64,000 nucleotides of DNA from the NCBI RefSeq assembly GCF_018139645.1, contig NZ_JAGSPM010000007.1:186001-250000 (forward strand). Reading direction: 5' to 3'. Source of the stretch: Affinundibacterium baiyunense (lineage in GTDB: Bacteria > Pseudomonadota > Gammaproteobacteria > Burkholderiales > Burkholderiaceae_D). This document shows positions 27,164 to 36,721 of the stretch, piece by piece. Numbering within the stretch: the stretch's first letter is position 1; each line of letters begins with the position of its first letter. The position numbers and the translations under genes were made by a program. The notes under the pieces are model-generated. The model saw only the letters and a list, made by a program, of their open reading frames with translations, was not told the origin of the DNA and did no database searches.

Positions 27164-28870
27164 ATGGCAAGGCCAGAAAAAATTCGTTTAGGTGAAATTT
27201 TATTGCAGCAAAAACTGATGACCGAAGATCAGTTGCAGTTCGCCTTAGCTGAACAAAAACGTACAGGGCGCAAGTTAGGTCGTCTATTTGTTGAAAATCG
27301 CTTTGTGACAGAAGATCAGATCTCAGAAGCAATGGCGAAGCAATTAAATATCAGCTTCGTCAACTTAAAGCACTACAACATCAAACCAGATGTAGTTAAG
27401 AAACTGCCTGAGTTACAAGCGCGACGATTCAGGGCAATCGTTCTTGAACAACGCGATAACGGTTATCTCGTTGCGATGGTAGATCCTACGGACTTATTTG
27501 CTTACGATGAAATTAGCCGTATTTTAAAAAGTAATATCTATCTTGCCGTAGTCAATGAAAATGATCTATTGGCAGCGATTGATAATCTATATAGACACAC
27601 CGAGGCGATTACCGATTTAGCACGTGAACTTGAACAAGAATTGGGCGATGCGAATGTTGATTTCGGTAGCATGGGCGCGACGGCCAGCTCCGAAGATGCG
27701 CCAGTGGTAAAGCTGTTGCAATCGGTATTCGATGATGCGACCCAAGTTCGTGCCTCAGATATTCATATTGAACCGCAAGAAAAACGTCTACAAATTCGTT
27801 TTCGTATTGACGGATCTTTACATCTGCAAACAGAAGCGGATATGAAAATTGCGGGTGCCTTGGCATTGCGCTTGAAACTCATTTCAGAATTAGATATTTC
27901 AGAGAAGCGCTTGCCACAAGACGGCAGATTCATCATCAAAGTGCGGCAGCAGCAGATCGATGTTCGTATTTCAACCATGCCGACGCAATATGGTGAATCG
28001 ATCGTGATGCGTTTGCTCAATCAAAGTGGCGGTATTTTAAATTTAGACCGCATTGGTATGCCTGCGGATATGCTTGAGCGATTCCGTTCGATTATCCAAA
28101 GGCCGAATGGTTTGGTGTTGGTGACAGGGCCAACCGGTAGCGGTAAGACAACCACTTTGTATGGTGCATTAGCGGAGTTAAATCGTGAAGACCGCAAGCT
28201 GATTACAGTAGAGGATCCTGTCGAATATCGCTTGCCTGGGATTAATCAAGTTCAGGTCAACGAGAAAATCGATCTAAGCTTTGCCAAAGTATTGCGCGCC
28301 TCGTTGCGTCAAGATCCTGATATCTTATTATTAGGTGAGATGCGCGATCAGGAAACCGCACAAATTGGTATGCGTGCGGCGATGACAGGCCATTTGGTGC
28401 TATCTACCTTGCATACCAATGATGCGATTAGCACACCAATACGCTTGTTAGATATGGGCGTACCGCGCTATATGATGGGGAGCTCTTTGCAAGCGGTATT
28501 GGCGCAACGCTTGGTCAGGGTGATTTGTGAGAGTTGTCGTGTTCCACATCAATTATCCCCGGCAGAACAAGAGTGGATGAGTGTGGATTTGCTCGATGAA
28601 GCATTGAGTCAGGCACATTTTCATACTGGTCGTGGTTGTGGGCATTGTAATGGCACAGGATATCGCGGGCGTATGGGGGTTTATGAATTGTTAGAAATGA
28701 CGAAGGCGGTAGTCGATGCCGCGCATAGCGAAGACAATGCGTATTTTATGGAAGTGGCGAAGCGTCAAATGAACGGTCGAACCTTGCGTAAGAATGCGAT
28801 CGATTTGGTGCTCAGTGGTGTGACTACGGTTAGTGAAGCGATGCGTATTAGTAATCAAATTGAAGAATAG
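27164..28870 (+). CDS. mshE: MSHA pilus extension ATPase MshE
   Basis: MshE is the cytoplasmic ATPase that drives assembly of MSHA pili. Over 568 residues: two MshEN c-di-GMP-binding motifs (about residues 8-31 and 37-60, each L-G-x-x-L/F ... L/I ... Q), an N2-like domain, Walker A GPTGSGKTTT (about 322-331), Walker B and the Asp/His boxes ILLLGEMRDQETAQ and TGHLVLSTLHTND, and a Cys4 zinc knuckle (CESC ... CGHCNGTGYRGR). The full MshEN pair shows that c-di-GMP probably controls pilus extension. It heads the msh cluster and is 8 bp upstream of mshG. Confidence 0.95.
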   Translation: MARPEKIRLGEILLQQKLMTEDQLQFALAEQKRTGRKLGRLFVENRFVTEDQISEAMAKQLNISFVNLKHYNIKPDVVKKLPELQARRFRAIVLEQRDNGYLVAMVDPTDLFAYDEISRILKSNIYLAVVNENDLLAAIDNLYRHTEAITDLARELEQELGDANVDFGSMGATASSEDAPVVKLLQSVFDDATQVRASDIHIEPQEKRLQIRFRIDGSLHLQTEADMKIAGALALRLKLISELDISEKRLPQDGRFIIKVRQQQIDVRISTMPTQYGESIVMRLLNQSGGILNLDRIGMPADMLERFRSIIQRPNGLVLVTGPTGSGKTTTLYGALAELNREDRKLITVEDPVEYRLPGINQVQVNEKIDLSFAKVLRASLRQDPDILLLGEMRDQETAQIGMRAAMTGHLVLSTLHTNDAISTPIRLLDMGVPRYMMGSSLQAVLAQRLVRVICESCRVPHQLSPAEQEWMSVDLLDEALSQAHFHTGRGCGHCNGTGYRGRMGVYELLEMTKAVVDAAHSEDNAYFMEVAKRQMNGRTLRKNAIDLVLSGVTTVSEAMRISNQIEE

Positions 28871-28878
28871 GCTAAGGC

Positions 28879-30108
28879 ATGCCATTTTTTGCTTATAAAG
28901 CGCGAAATTCGCGCGGCGAATTAATTGAAGGCGTCATGGAAAGCGCGGACGCGGATGGTGTAGCGAAACAGCTATTCGGCATGGGCATATCGCCTACGCA
29001 AATTGAATTGACAACGAATACCTCTGGTAACAAAGAACTCAATTGGTGGCAGAGTTTTTGGGAGAAGAAAGTTCAAGGTTTAGACGTGCAACTCTTTAGT
29101 CGTCAACTGCATACTTTAATACGCGCTGGTGTTCCGATTATGCGTGGATTAGCTGGGTTGCAAGAATCAGCGGTGAGTCGGGCTTTTCGTAGTGTGATTC
29201 AGGATTTGCGCGAGTCTTTAGATACCGGCCGCGAGTTGTCCGCGGCAATGCGTAGGCACCCCAAGGTGTTCTCGATGTTTTTTATTAGTATGGTTCGCGT
29301 TGGCGAAATGACGGGGCGCTTGGATACTATTTTTTTGCGCTTGTCTGAGCACATGGAATTTGAACGAGAGATGCGCAATCGTGTTAAAACTGCATTGCGT
29401 TATCCGATGTTTGTGATGATCGTGATGTTAGTTGCGATCATTATCGTAAATATTTTTGTGATTCCTGCGTTTGCCAAAGTGTTTGCTGGCTTTAATGCTG
29501 AGTTGCCTCTGATGACGCGCTTTTTGCTGAACATGTCTGAGTTTTTTGTTGATTACTGGATTTTGCTATTTGGAATCAGTCTCGGTGCAGCAATCCTGTT
29601 CAAAAATTTTATTTCTACAGTTGCTGGTCGGTTTTGGTGGGATCGACAAATATTGCAATTCCCGATATTTGGACGCATCGTATTAAAGGCGACGCTAGCA
29701 CGATTCGCTCGTAGTTTTGCTTTATCAAGCAAGAGCGGCGTTCCTATCGTGCAAGCATTAACCGTAGTTTCTAGTACCGTTGATAATACCTATATCGCAA
29801 GTCACGTCGATCAAATGCGAGAAGGTGTAGAGCGCGGCGATAGTATTTTAAGAACGGCTTCGGCAAGTGGCGTATTTACACCAGTCGTGTTGCAAATGAT
29901 TGCGGTCGGCGAAGAAACCGGTGCCTTAGATGAGTTGATGGACGAAATTGCGCTGATGTATGAAGGTGAAGTTGAGTATGAACTCAAGAATTTATCTGCA
30001 AACATAGAACCGATTTTGATTGTTTCTTTGGGCGTGATGGTATTGATATTGGCACTGGGTATCTTCTTACCGATTTGGGATCTTGGTCGTGTCGCACTGC
30101 AGAAATAG
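28879..30108 (+). CDS. mshG: MSHA inner-membrane platform protein MshG
   Basis: A GspF/PilC-family polytopic protein (409 residues) that couples the ATPase to pilin assembly. It has the usual start MPFFAYKARNSRGELIEG, two T2SSF domains (about 70-195 and 275-395), and three membrane helices near 170-195, 220-240 and 375-400. It lies 8 bp after mshE. No mshF homologue follows, unlike the Vibrio locus. Confidence 0.93.
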   Translation: MPFFAYKARNSRGELIEGVMESADADGVAKQLFGMGISPTQIELTTNTSGNKELNWWQSFWEKKVQGLDVQLFSRQLHTLIRAGVPIMRGLAGLQESAVSRAFRSVIQDLRESLDTGRELSAAMRRHPKVFSMFFISMVRVGEMTGRLDTIFLRLSEHMEFEREMRNRVKTALRYPMFVMIVMLVAIIIVNIFVIPAFAKVFAGFNAELPLMTRFLLNMSEFFVDYWILLFGISLGAAILFKNFISTVAGRFWWDRQILQFPIFGRIVLKATLARFARSFALSSKSGVPIVQALTVVSSTVDNTYIASHVDQMREGVERGDSILRTASASGVFTPVVLQMIAVGEETGALDELMDEIALMYEGEVEYELKNLSANIEPILIVSLGVMVLILALGIFLPIWDLGRVALQK

Positions 30109-30312
30109 TGATGCAATAATACTGTGTTCGGTATTTGTCACGTGGCTTTGCGATTTATCGTAGAGGATTTATCAAAAAGTTTGTTATGATATAAGAGCAC
30201 ATGTCAAACAATGAAACTTTATCAAAGTGGTATTGCAGATTTTGTGAATGAGTCGAAATAATAGCAAGAAGTATTTAAATAGTTAGATTGAAATAACTGA
30301 TTGGAAAAAGCA

Positions 30313-30771
30313 ATGAAAAAGACGCAAACTGGTTTTACTTTAATTGAATTGATCGTCGTGATTACGATTTTGGCATTGCTCTCCGCCTATGCATTGCCAA
30401 GATTTGCCTCTTTGCAGACAGAAGCGCGTATCGCCAAGATGAATGGTGCATTGGCCTCACTAAAATCAGGTGCCGCTTTGGCACGTTCGATACAATTGAC
30501 GCAGCAACTTGCCCCTAATACTTCTGTCGTGATGGAAGGCGCAACAATTCCAATGGCGAACGGATACCCAACAACTGCCTTAACTGGTATTCCAGTTGCA
30601 GCAGGTTTATCCACACCTGACTTCGTATTGACGGTAACTTCTGCAACGGTATTTCGCGTGTCAGCGGATGCTAATCATCCTAACTGTGCTGTAACTTACA
30701 CAGTTCCAGCCGCTGCGGGTTCGCCACCGACTTACAATGCCACAGGATTGACGGCAGCAAACTGCGCTTAA
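30313..30771 (+). CDS. mshA: MSHA major pilin
   Basis: A 152-residue type IV pilin with a six-residue leader and prepilin peptidase site MKKTQTG/FTLIELIVVI, with Glu5 present. After the N-terminal helix comes a small C-terminal globular domain with a Cys pair (NCAVTY ... AANC) for the disulfide loop. The frame could start at TTG 30301, but the ATG at 30313 gives the normal short leader. It is 204 bp after mshG and followed by an attenuator-like hairpin. It is the only major-type pilin gene seen; no separate mshB is present. Confidence 0.9.
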   Translation: MKKTQTGFTLIELIVVITILALLSAYALPRFASLQTEARIAKMNGALASLKSGAALARSIQLTQQLAPNTSVVMEGATIPMANGYPTTALTGIPVAAGLSTPDFVLTVTSATVFRVSADANHPNCAVTYTVPAAAGSPPTYNATGLTAANCA

Positions 30772-30810
30772 TTACTTTGCTATAGATGTTCTAGTCTGTT
30801 TTGAGTCTCG

Positions 30811-30846
30811 ATTGAAATTAGCTTAATCCGAATTTCAATTTTCATT
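30811..30846 (+). terminator. Hairpin after mshA, possible partial terminator
   Basis: ATTGAAATT (30811-30819) and AATTTCAAT (30831-30839) form a 9-bp stem followed by TTTCATTTG. It is AT-rich and imperfect as a terminator, which would let some transcription continue into the minor pilin genes while the pilin message stays abundant. Confidence 0.5.
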
Positions 30847-30946
30847 TGTAAAAATTTTGTTAACGATTTATACAAGAAGAATTCAGAACAGACTTTCTTC
30901 CGCATTCGGTGTCATTTATTTTTCTGCTTAAATTGATTGCCTTCTT

Positions 30947-31471
30947 ATGCGAAATTTTTTGCCCATCATTACAAACACATTTACAAGCACATGCAGAACC
31001 AGATTCAATCACGGCTTTACGATGGTCGAGTTGATTTTAGTGCTGGTTGTATTTGGTATTCTCTCCGCGATTGCGCTTCCTCGGTTTTCAGATCGAGTTG
31101 ATTTTGATGCTCGCGGTTTTTTTGATCAAACCCAAAACATGATTCGTTTCGCGCAAAAGACGGCGATTGCGCAGCGTCGTCCAGTTTGGGTGCAAATCGG
31201 TCAAGCAGATGGCGTAATTTGCCTAACGTATGTGCAAGTGAACGCGAATTGTCAGAACGACGCTGGCGCTCCTGTAATGAGCCCTGGCGAGCAGAATTGG
31301 TTTCGCAGAACCGCTCCCGCCGATGTAAGTTTTGGTGCAGGTGCTGTATTTTCATTCAACGCCTTGGGCCAACCCAATCCGAATAGTGCGCAAACGGTTA
31401 GCTTATTTCAGAATGCAACGCTAGCCGTCGGAACAATTCGTGTAGAAGCTGAGACCGGTTATGTACATTAG
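30947..31471 (+). CDS. mshC: MSHA minor pilin MshC
   Basis: A 174-residue prepilin-like protein with a longer (23-residue) leader and the cleavage site FNHG/FTMVELILVLVVFG, Glu5 present. The body resembles GspH/FimT-type minor pilins (RFAQKTAIAQRRPVWVQIG). It is the first gene of a tightly packed set: mshD overlaps its end by 11 nt. Assignment rests on position and the GspH-like body. Confidence 0.88.
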   Translation: MRNFLPIITNTFTSTCRTRFNHGFTMVELILVLVVFGILSAIALPRFSDRVDFDARGFFDQTQNMIRFAQKTAIAQRRPVWVQIGQADGVICLTYVQVNANCQNDAGAPVMSPGEQNWFRRTAPADVSFGAGAVFSFNALGQPNPNSAQTVSLFQNATLAVGTIRVEAETGYVH

Positions 31472-32030
31472 AACTCAGCTTACTAATGCAAGGCTAATCA
31501 ACGCCCGACAAGTTGGCGTCACGCTTGTGGAATTAATCTTGTTCATTTTAATTGTGAGTGTTGCCGTAATTGGGGTGACGCGAATCATGAACTTAACTAG
31601 CGTGGCGAGTACCGATCCTTTACGTGAAAAGCAAGCACTGGCGATTGCCGAGTCATTATTGGAAGAGGTGCAGTTACAGGCATTTACCTATTGTGATCCG
31701 GATGACGCTAACGCGATGACTGCGAACAATCCAGCTGGCTGTGCGACCAGCGTACAAGGATTGGGGCCAACTGCAGGCGAGACACGATATGGCTCACCGC
31801 GATTTGATAATGTTGGCGATTATCATAACTTCGAGATGACACCGGCTGATCCGATTAAAGATATTCAAGGACAAGCCATTGTGGGATTGGGAGGCTATAG
31901 TGCAAGCGTGCAAGAAACAGAAGACTTAGGCGGCGATCGTATCCGTATTGATGTTACTGTTAGTGTTGATAATTTAAGCGTCAGTTTGACTGGTTACCGT
32001 TATCGTTACGCGCCTAGAGCGACGCCTTGA
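31461..32030 (+). CDS. mshD: MSHA minor pilin MshD
   Basis: A 189-residue prepilin-like protein: the site QVG/VTLVELILFILIVSV has Val at +1 and Glu5. The leader is 18 residues. Downstream are the MshD-type phrases LAIAESLLEEVQLQAFTYCD and YSASVQETEDLGG, the former a conserved stretch of the family. It overlaps mshC by 11 nt and is followed by mshO after 1 nt. Confidence 0.9.
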   Translation: MYIRTQLTNARLINARQVGVTLVELILFILIVSVAVIGVTRIMNLTSVASTDPLREKQALAIAESLLEEVQLQAFTYCDPDDANAMTANNPAGCATSVQGLGPTAGETRYGSPRFDNVGDYHNFEMTPADPIKDIQGQAIVGLGGYSASVQETEDLGGDRIRIDVTVSVDNLSVSLTGYRYRYAPRATP

Positions 32031-32031
32031 T

Positions 32032-32865
32032 ATGCATTTTTCTATTTCTACTGATCAGCGCGGTTTTACCTTGGTTGAAGCGATCATTGTGATCGTGATT
32101 ACGGGGATTTTGGCGGTTGTTGCCGCGAGTTTTATTAGCCGACCAATTGAGCAATATCGCGATTTGAGTCGACGTGCAGAACTCACAGAAAGCGCGAATT
32201 CCGCAATTCGGCGCATGTCACGCGATTTGCATTTGGCATTACCAAATAGTGTGCGCCAAGCCGATACGACTTGCGTTGAATTTTTGATCACCAAAGATGG
32301 TGGTCGTTATCGTGCTGCCGAACCTGGTAATGTCATGCAGTTTGATAGTACTTCTGGTACAAAGTTTGATGTGATTGGTCCATTGAATAGCGCGCCACAA
32401 GTAGGTGATTTTATTGTGGTGTACAACTTAGGTATACCCGGTGCCGATGCCTATCAGGCGAGTTATCGCGGAATTGTAGGTGCAGATTCTACAAATGCCA
32501 CGATCAATTTAAGTACAGCTATCCAAAATCCGATCGAGTCTCCGGCTAAACGATTTTTCGTGTTGCCAGGGGCGAGTCCGGCGGTTAGCTTTGTTTGTCA
32601 AGGAGTTGGAAGTGATAACGGTAATGGAACTGGTCGTCTTTATCGTGTGTCAAATTACGCGATTGTGCCGGCATTAGGTACATGCCCTGTGCTCCCTGAA
32701 GATACAACTCAACCACTGCTGGCAGAACACTTGTCAAGTTGCAGTTTTAATTATTCCAGTGGCGTCACCGAGCGTAGTGCTGTGCTATCGATTAGCTTGG
32801 GATTGTTGCGCTCGGGTGAGTCGGTCAATTTATATCAGGATGTGAACATCAGCAATGTGCCATAA
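32032..32865 (+). CDS. mshO: MSHA minor pilin MshO
   Basis: A 277-residue prepilin-like protein with the site DQRG/FTLVEAIIVIVITG and Glu5. It continues ASFISRPIEQYRDLSRRAELTE and AIRRMSRDLHLALPNSVR, typical of MshO (GspJ-like). The C-terminal part has several Cys. It starts 1 nt after mshD and ends in an 11-nt overlap with mshP. Confidence 0.92.
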   Translation: MHFSISTDQRGFTLVEAIIVIVITGILAVVAASFISRPIEQYRDLSRRAELTESANSAIRRMSRDLHLALPNSVRQADTTCVEFLITKDGGRYRAAEPGNVMQFDSTSGTKFDVIGPLNSAPQVGDFIVVYNLGIPGADAYQASYRGIVGADSTNATINLSTAIQNPIESPAKRFFVLPGASPAVSFVCQGVGSDNGNGTGRLYRVSNYAIVPALGTCPVLPEDTTQPLLAEHLSSCSFNYSSGVTERSAVLSISLGLLRSGESVNLYQDVNISNVP

Positions 32866-33379
32866 GGTGTTAAATCAGTTGAAAAGCCGACCGTCTGCTA
32901 AGTTGCTACCAAAATTAGCAGCTCGCGGTTTTTCTTTGGTATCGGCTATTTTTTTGTTAGTGATTTTGGCTGCATTAGGGATATTTATGCTGTCGATTTA
33001 TACCTCGCAACGCACGATTTCGAACCAAGATGTTCGAGGTGTGTTGGCTTATCAAGCAGCAAAGGCGGGTATTGAAGCGGCTACCTTTGCGATATTAGCT
33101 CCCGAGAATGCCGCAGTTGTGAATAGCATTTTTAACGGCTGTACTGCGGGAATGACCGCACCAACCTTGGATGGTGCATTAAGTGGATTTAATGTGACGA
33201 TTGATTGTCAGCTTACACCAGTGAATGAGGGCGGGAATAAGATACGTGTGTATCAAATAACTTCTACAGCGCGTTCTGGCAATGCTTCTACGAATGACTT
33301 CGTTGAGCGGCAAATTTCTGCAAGTATTAGTACTTGCAGAGTTGGCGTCGATGGTTTGGCGACAGATCCACCGTGTTAA
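32855..33379 (+). CDS. mshP: MSHA biogenesis protein MshP
   Basis: A 174-residue prepilin-like protein with a 24-residue leader and the site LAARG/FSLVSAIFLLVILA. Position +5 is Ser, not the Glu used by other pilins; MshP proteins (PilX/GspK-like) commonly show this substitution. The body has AYQAAKAGIEAATFA. Four Cys residues lie in the C-terminal half. It follows mshO with an 11-nt overlap. Confidence 0.88.
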   Translation: MCHKVLNQLKSRPSAKLLPKLAARGFSLVSAIFLLVILAALGIFMLSIYTSQRTISNQDVRGVLAYQAAKAGIEAATFAILAPENAAVVNSIFNGCTAGMTAPTLDGALSGFNVTIDCQLTPVNEGGNKIRVYQITSTARSGNASTNDFVERQISASISTCRVGVDGLATDPPC

Positions 33380-33457
33380 TAAAATTATTTTTGATGAATT
33401 TGTTTGAATCTGTTTGAATCTGTTTTTTAGTAAAAAGTGAATTTTTTAGGCTTAAAA

Positions 33458-36400
33458 ATGAGTAAGCAAACGCATGATCAATTACTTCAATCCTATGCCA
33501 GAATTTACTGGATTTTTTGCCTGTCTTTCTTAGTCACTATCATTGGTTTTTCTACGCATGAAGTGCGTGCGCAAACAACCATAGAATTTAATAGCACAGG
33601 TGGAACGAACGCAACGAATGGCCTGCATTTTTACATAGATAGATCGAGCAAGATACAAGTGCGACGTTTGAATAATACTGGTCAAGTTTATAGCCCGACT
33701 GCCTTACCGCAAACCAATCCGAATAGCTTAGATAATGGTGTGTTCATTCGTGCCAATAAGTTGTTATATGGACCATCACACACCGTCAGCACCTTTAACC
33801 CAAGTGGTGGCATGTATAACACTTACAGTATTTCAGCGGCATTACCTGCCAATCCCGCTATTCCTGGTGTCCAGCAAAGAGCGACAAGTTTATTGGGGAT
33901 TAATAGTGGTCCTCAGGTTTCGATTTTGTGGAAGTACACCACGCCATTTGATTTTTTAACGGCAGAAGTTACTTTAACGATTCCGGCAACTTATCCAGTT
34001 AGTGCATCTAATCCGGTTCGTTATTACCATGTGTTTGACACTTATCTCGGTGGTAGCGATAGTGGTTGTGGTGTGAATGTCGTTGGTACTTATAGAATTG
34101 TGGGAACTTACTCTAGTCTGGGTGGTGCTAATCCTTGCCCAACCAGCACCGCATTACCAACGGCCGGAACTATCGTGGAGTCTTTCCGTGAACGGGCACC
34201 ACCAACGCCGCCACCTGGCGGTAGCACTGTCAGCAATTTTAGTAGTTACTGTGCTGCGGGTTGGAATACATTTTTTGCCAACGGTTCTCCTCATTGTTCC
34301 ATTCAACAATTAACACGGCCAGATTTATTACCGGGTGCAACGACCGGTGCATTGAGCAACACCATTACAACGACCCTGCAAGATACAGGGATAGGCATAG
34401 CCTATGATTTTACCGCGCCCGGTGTGTACACCTTCAGTTATGATTTTGTGATTGGATCGACCGTGGTACCGGATTACGATCATATCGAAATTCGTCATGA
34501 TGGCAGTGCAACGCAATGTCCAGAACCAGTTCAAGTGCTTGCCTGTACTTCTGCTATCGTTCCGTGCCCAGATTTGAATATTGTGAATACGGGTACGTTA
34601 ACTGGATCTATTTCTTTTTCTCCTACCGCAACTGGAACGACCTGGACGCCGTCGACTTTTTCTTTGGGATCGGCTGCTAGCATCGCGAATCTCGTTCTTC
34701 AAGCCAATGCTGCCTCTGCTGGCACATACACGATGTTCGCTAGTGGTTTGAGTAAATTACCGCTGAATGGTACGCGCTGTGTAGTGAATGGTGTAGCGCA
34801 AGCAAGTTGCCAAATAACGATAGCCAATACACCTTGTGTTGCTAAATTCGAGTGTATGGAAACTGGTGAGACTTACCAAAACTCAGTACCTGCAACCAAT
34901 CGCAATCCGCTCTACACGAAGTTGGTCAATACGGGCTTTCGTTTTGATGTTTTAGCTCTGCAAGCATCTGGCGCGCTTGCCAACACCTATACAGGAAATG
35001 TCGTTGTTGAACTCTACGATAAAACGAGTGCGGCATCGTGTTCCGCTATAACGCCAATCGCATCACAAAATTTAACTTTTGCTGCGGCAGACAATGGTAG
35101 AAAAACACTCACTGCAGATTTGCTGCTTGCCAGAGCCTACAAACATGTGGGATGTCGAGTGCGTGAAAGCGCAGGCGCTTCACCCGTGACGGCTTGTTCG
35201 TCGGATGGATTCTCGGTGCGTCCGACCAGTTTCACGACGATCACTTCCAATGCGAATGCAGATGCAGCGGGGAATAATCCAACAGCAACGCCAATCATCA
35301 CTGCTGGTGCGAACTTTAGCTTAACCGCAAATACAGGTGTCGTTGGTTACGATGGCACGCCAAAAGTGAATCCTGCTTTAATCGAGTGGTTGAATGTTCC
35401 GTCCGTGATCAATGGCGGTAGACCAGCACCTGGCACTGGAAATTTGACTGGAGAATTTACGCTTGCAGCTAATTCATTAAACGGAAATGGTGCTGCAGGT
35501 AGTGAATTTAAGTATGACGAGGTTGGCTATTTTAGGTTTAAACCACGCGGCGTCTATGACGACACTTTCGTTAGCAGTTCTGGATCAGCTGACGTGGCGA
35601 GTGGTGACTGTACGAATGACACATCGAATAGCCTGGTTGGTGGTAAGTATGGATGTCAGTTCGCCAACCTCGCATCAACGAATTATTTTGGTCGATTTAT
35701 TCCTCATCACTTTTTAATTAGTGGCGCGGCTGTTGTTGAAGCCTGCACGTCCGCCACAGCATTCACCTATTTTGGACAAGATGGATTCACCACTAATTTC
35801 ACAATGACTGCGCAAAACAGCACGAATACGACGACGCAAAATTACACCAGCGTTTATGCAAAATTTGTTCCTACAGTCTATGCAAATTACGCATTCACAA
35901 TCAGCGGTGCTCCTGCTGGTGCAGTGTTAAGCTCTGGCGCGACAGCGCCGACCGGTACATGGCTTAGTGGCACGCTAAATGCGTCAGCAAAGCATCAAAT
36001 CTCTCGACCAACCGCATTATCAAATGAAACTTTGATCGATGTCTTGGCTAATCCAAGTGATGGCGAGGTTCCCGCAAGTACTGCAGTTTTACTCGGAAAG
36101 AGTTTACAACGCTATGGACGTTTGAGATTGCAAAGTGCTTACGGTTCAGAGATGTTGGATTTACCTGTGCCATTTTTTGCTGAATATCGAATCGCTGATC
36201 AATGGCGAAGAAATAGTGATGATAGTTGTACGCTTATTGTTGCACCAAGCTCAGGTAACGGTTTGATTTTTTATAGTCCAGAAACGGCAACGAATAAATT
36301 AAGTGCAGGAGAAACCATTGCGACAGTGAGTGCGACAGGGAAGTTGGTTGCTGGTCAGAGTCAGTTAAAGTTTTCTAAACCTGGCTTAGGTAATAGTGGT

Positions 36401-36544
36401 TTCTTGGATATGGATATTCCGGTTAGCAACTGGCTTAAGTTTCCTTGGCGAGGTGGTGCCACCGCAATTAATCCAACCGGCAAAGTCAAATTTGGAGCGT
36501 ATAAGAAATCAAATCAATTTATTTATGTAAGAGAAGTTCATTGA
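33458..36544 (+). CDS. mshQ: MshQ, large exported protein of the MSHA locus
   Basis: A 1028-residue exported protein. A signal-anchor or signal peptide lies near 20-40 (FCLSFLVTIIGFSTHEVRAQ). The rest is Thr/Ser/Asn/Gly-rich beta sequence with many Cys pairs, and the C-terminal third fits the DUF6701 type of MshQ. It may be an adhesin or tip component; this is inference from size, secretion and position. The start at ATG 33458 is preferred to GTG 33437. The gene is far longer than its neighbours and is the last of the EGACDOPQ half. Confidence 0.85.
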   Translation: MSKQTHDQLLQSYARIYWIFCLSFLVTIIGFSTHEVRAQTTIEFNSTGGTNATNGLHFYIDRSSKIQVRRLNNTGQVYSPTALPQTNPNSLDNGVFIRANKLLYGPSHTVSTFNPSGGMYNTYSISAALPANPAIPGVQQRATSLLGINSGPQVSILWKYTTPFDFLTAEVTLTIPATYPVSASNPVRYYHVFDTYLGGSDSGCGVNVVGTYRIVGTYSSLGGANPCPTSTALPTAGTIVESFRERAPPTPPPGGSTVSNFSSYCAAGWNTFFANGSPHCSIQQLTRPDLLPGATTGALSNTITTTLQDTGIGIAYDFTAPGVYTFSYDFVIGSTVVPDYDHIEIRHDGSATQCPEPVQVLACTSAIVPCPDLNIVNTGTLTGSISFSPTATGTTWTPSTFSLGSAASIANLVLQANAASAGTYTMFASGLSKLPLNGTRCVVNGVAQASCQITIANTPCVAKFECMETGETYQNSVPATNRNPLYTKLVNTGFRFDVLALQASGALANTYTGNVVVELYDKTSAASCSAITPIASQNLTFAAADNGRKTLTADLLLARAYKHVGCRVRESAGASPVTACSSDGFSVRPTSFTTITSNANADAAGNNPTATPIITAGANFSLTANTGVVGYDGTPKVNPALIEWLNVPSVINGGRPAPGTGNLTGEFTLAANSLNGNGAAGSEFKYDEVGYFRFKPRGVYDDTFVSSSGSADVASGDCTNDTSNSLVGGKYGCQFANLASTNYFGRFIPHHFLISGAAVVEACTSATAFTYFGQDGFTTNFTMTAQNSTNTTTQNYTSVYAKFVPTVYANYAFTISGAPAGAVLSSGATAPTGTWLSGTLNASAKHQISRPTALSNETLIDVLANPSDGEVPASTAVLLGKSLQRYGRLRLQSAYGSEMLDLPVPFFAEYRIADQWRRNSDDSCTLIVAPSSGNGLIFYSPETATNKLSAGETIATVSATGKLVAGQSQLKFSKPGLGNSGFLDMDIPVSNWLKFPWRGGATAINPTGKVKFGAYKKSNQFIYVREVH

Positions 36545-36551
36545 GCTGAGA

Positions 36552-36629
36552 GTTCGACTGTAGCGATGCAGCATTCGCTGTCATGCTGGTTTCACACTTG
36601 TACTTTACAAGTCAATTAAGCAGTCGAAC
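36552..36629. repeat. Nested palindromes between mshQ and mshI
   Basis: GTTCGACTG (36552-36560) and CAGTCGAAC (36621-36629) form perfect 9-bp arms. Inside them are ACTTGTA-CTT-TACAAGT (36596-36612) and a near-palindrome AGCGATGC/GCATTCGCT. The whole could be a processing or termination site separating the two halves of the locus. Confidence 0.6.
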
Positions 36630-36721
36630 ATCATCAATACGACAACAAAACAAAGCGCAGTGATTGACAACAAGCTCATATTATCTTAACGTCAAGCAAT
36701 ATTGCTGAATTGGGTTTACGC

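Noticed and set aside
30116-30300. Sigma-54 promoter before mshA
   Set aside because: No GG-N10-GC pair with proper spacing was found; only AT-rich boxes with poor matches.
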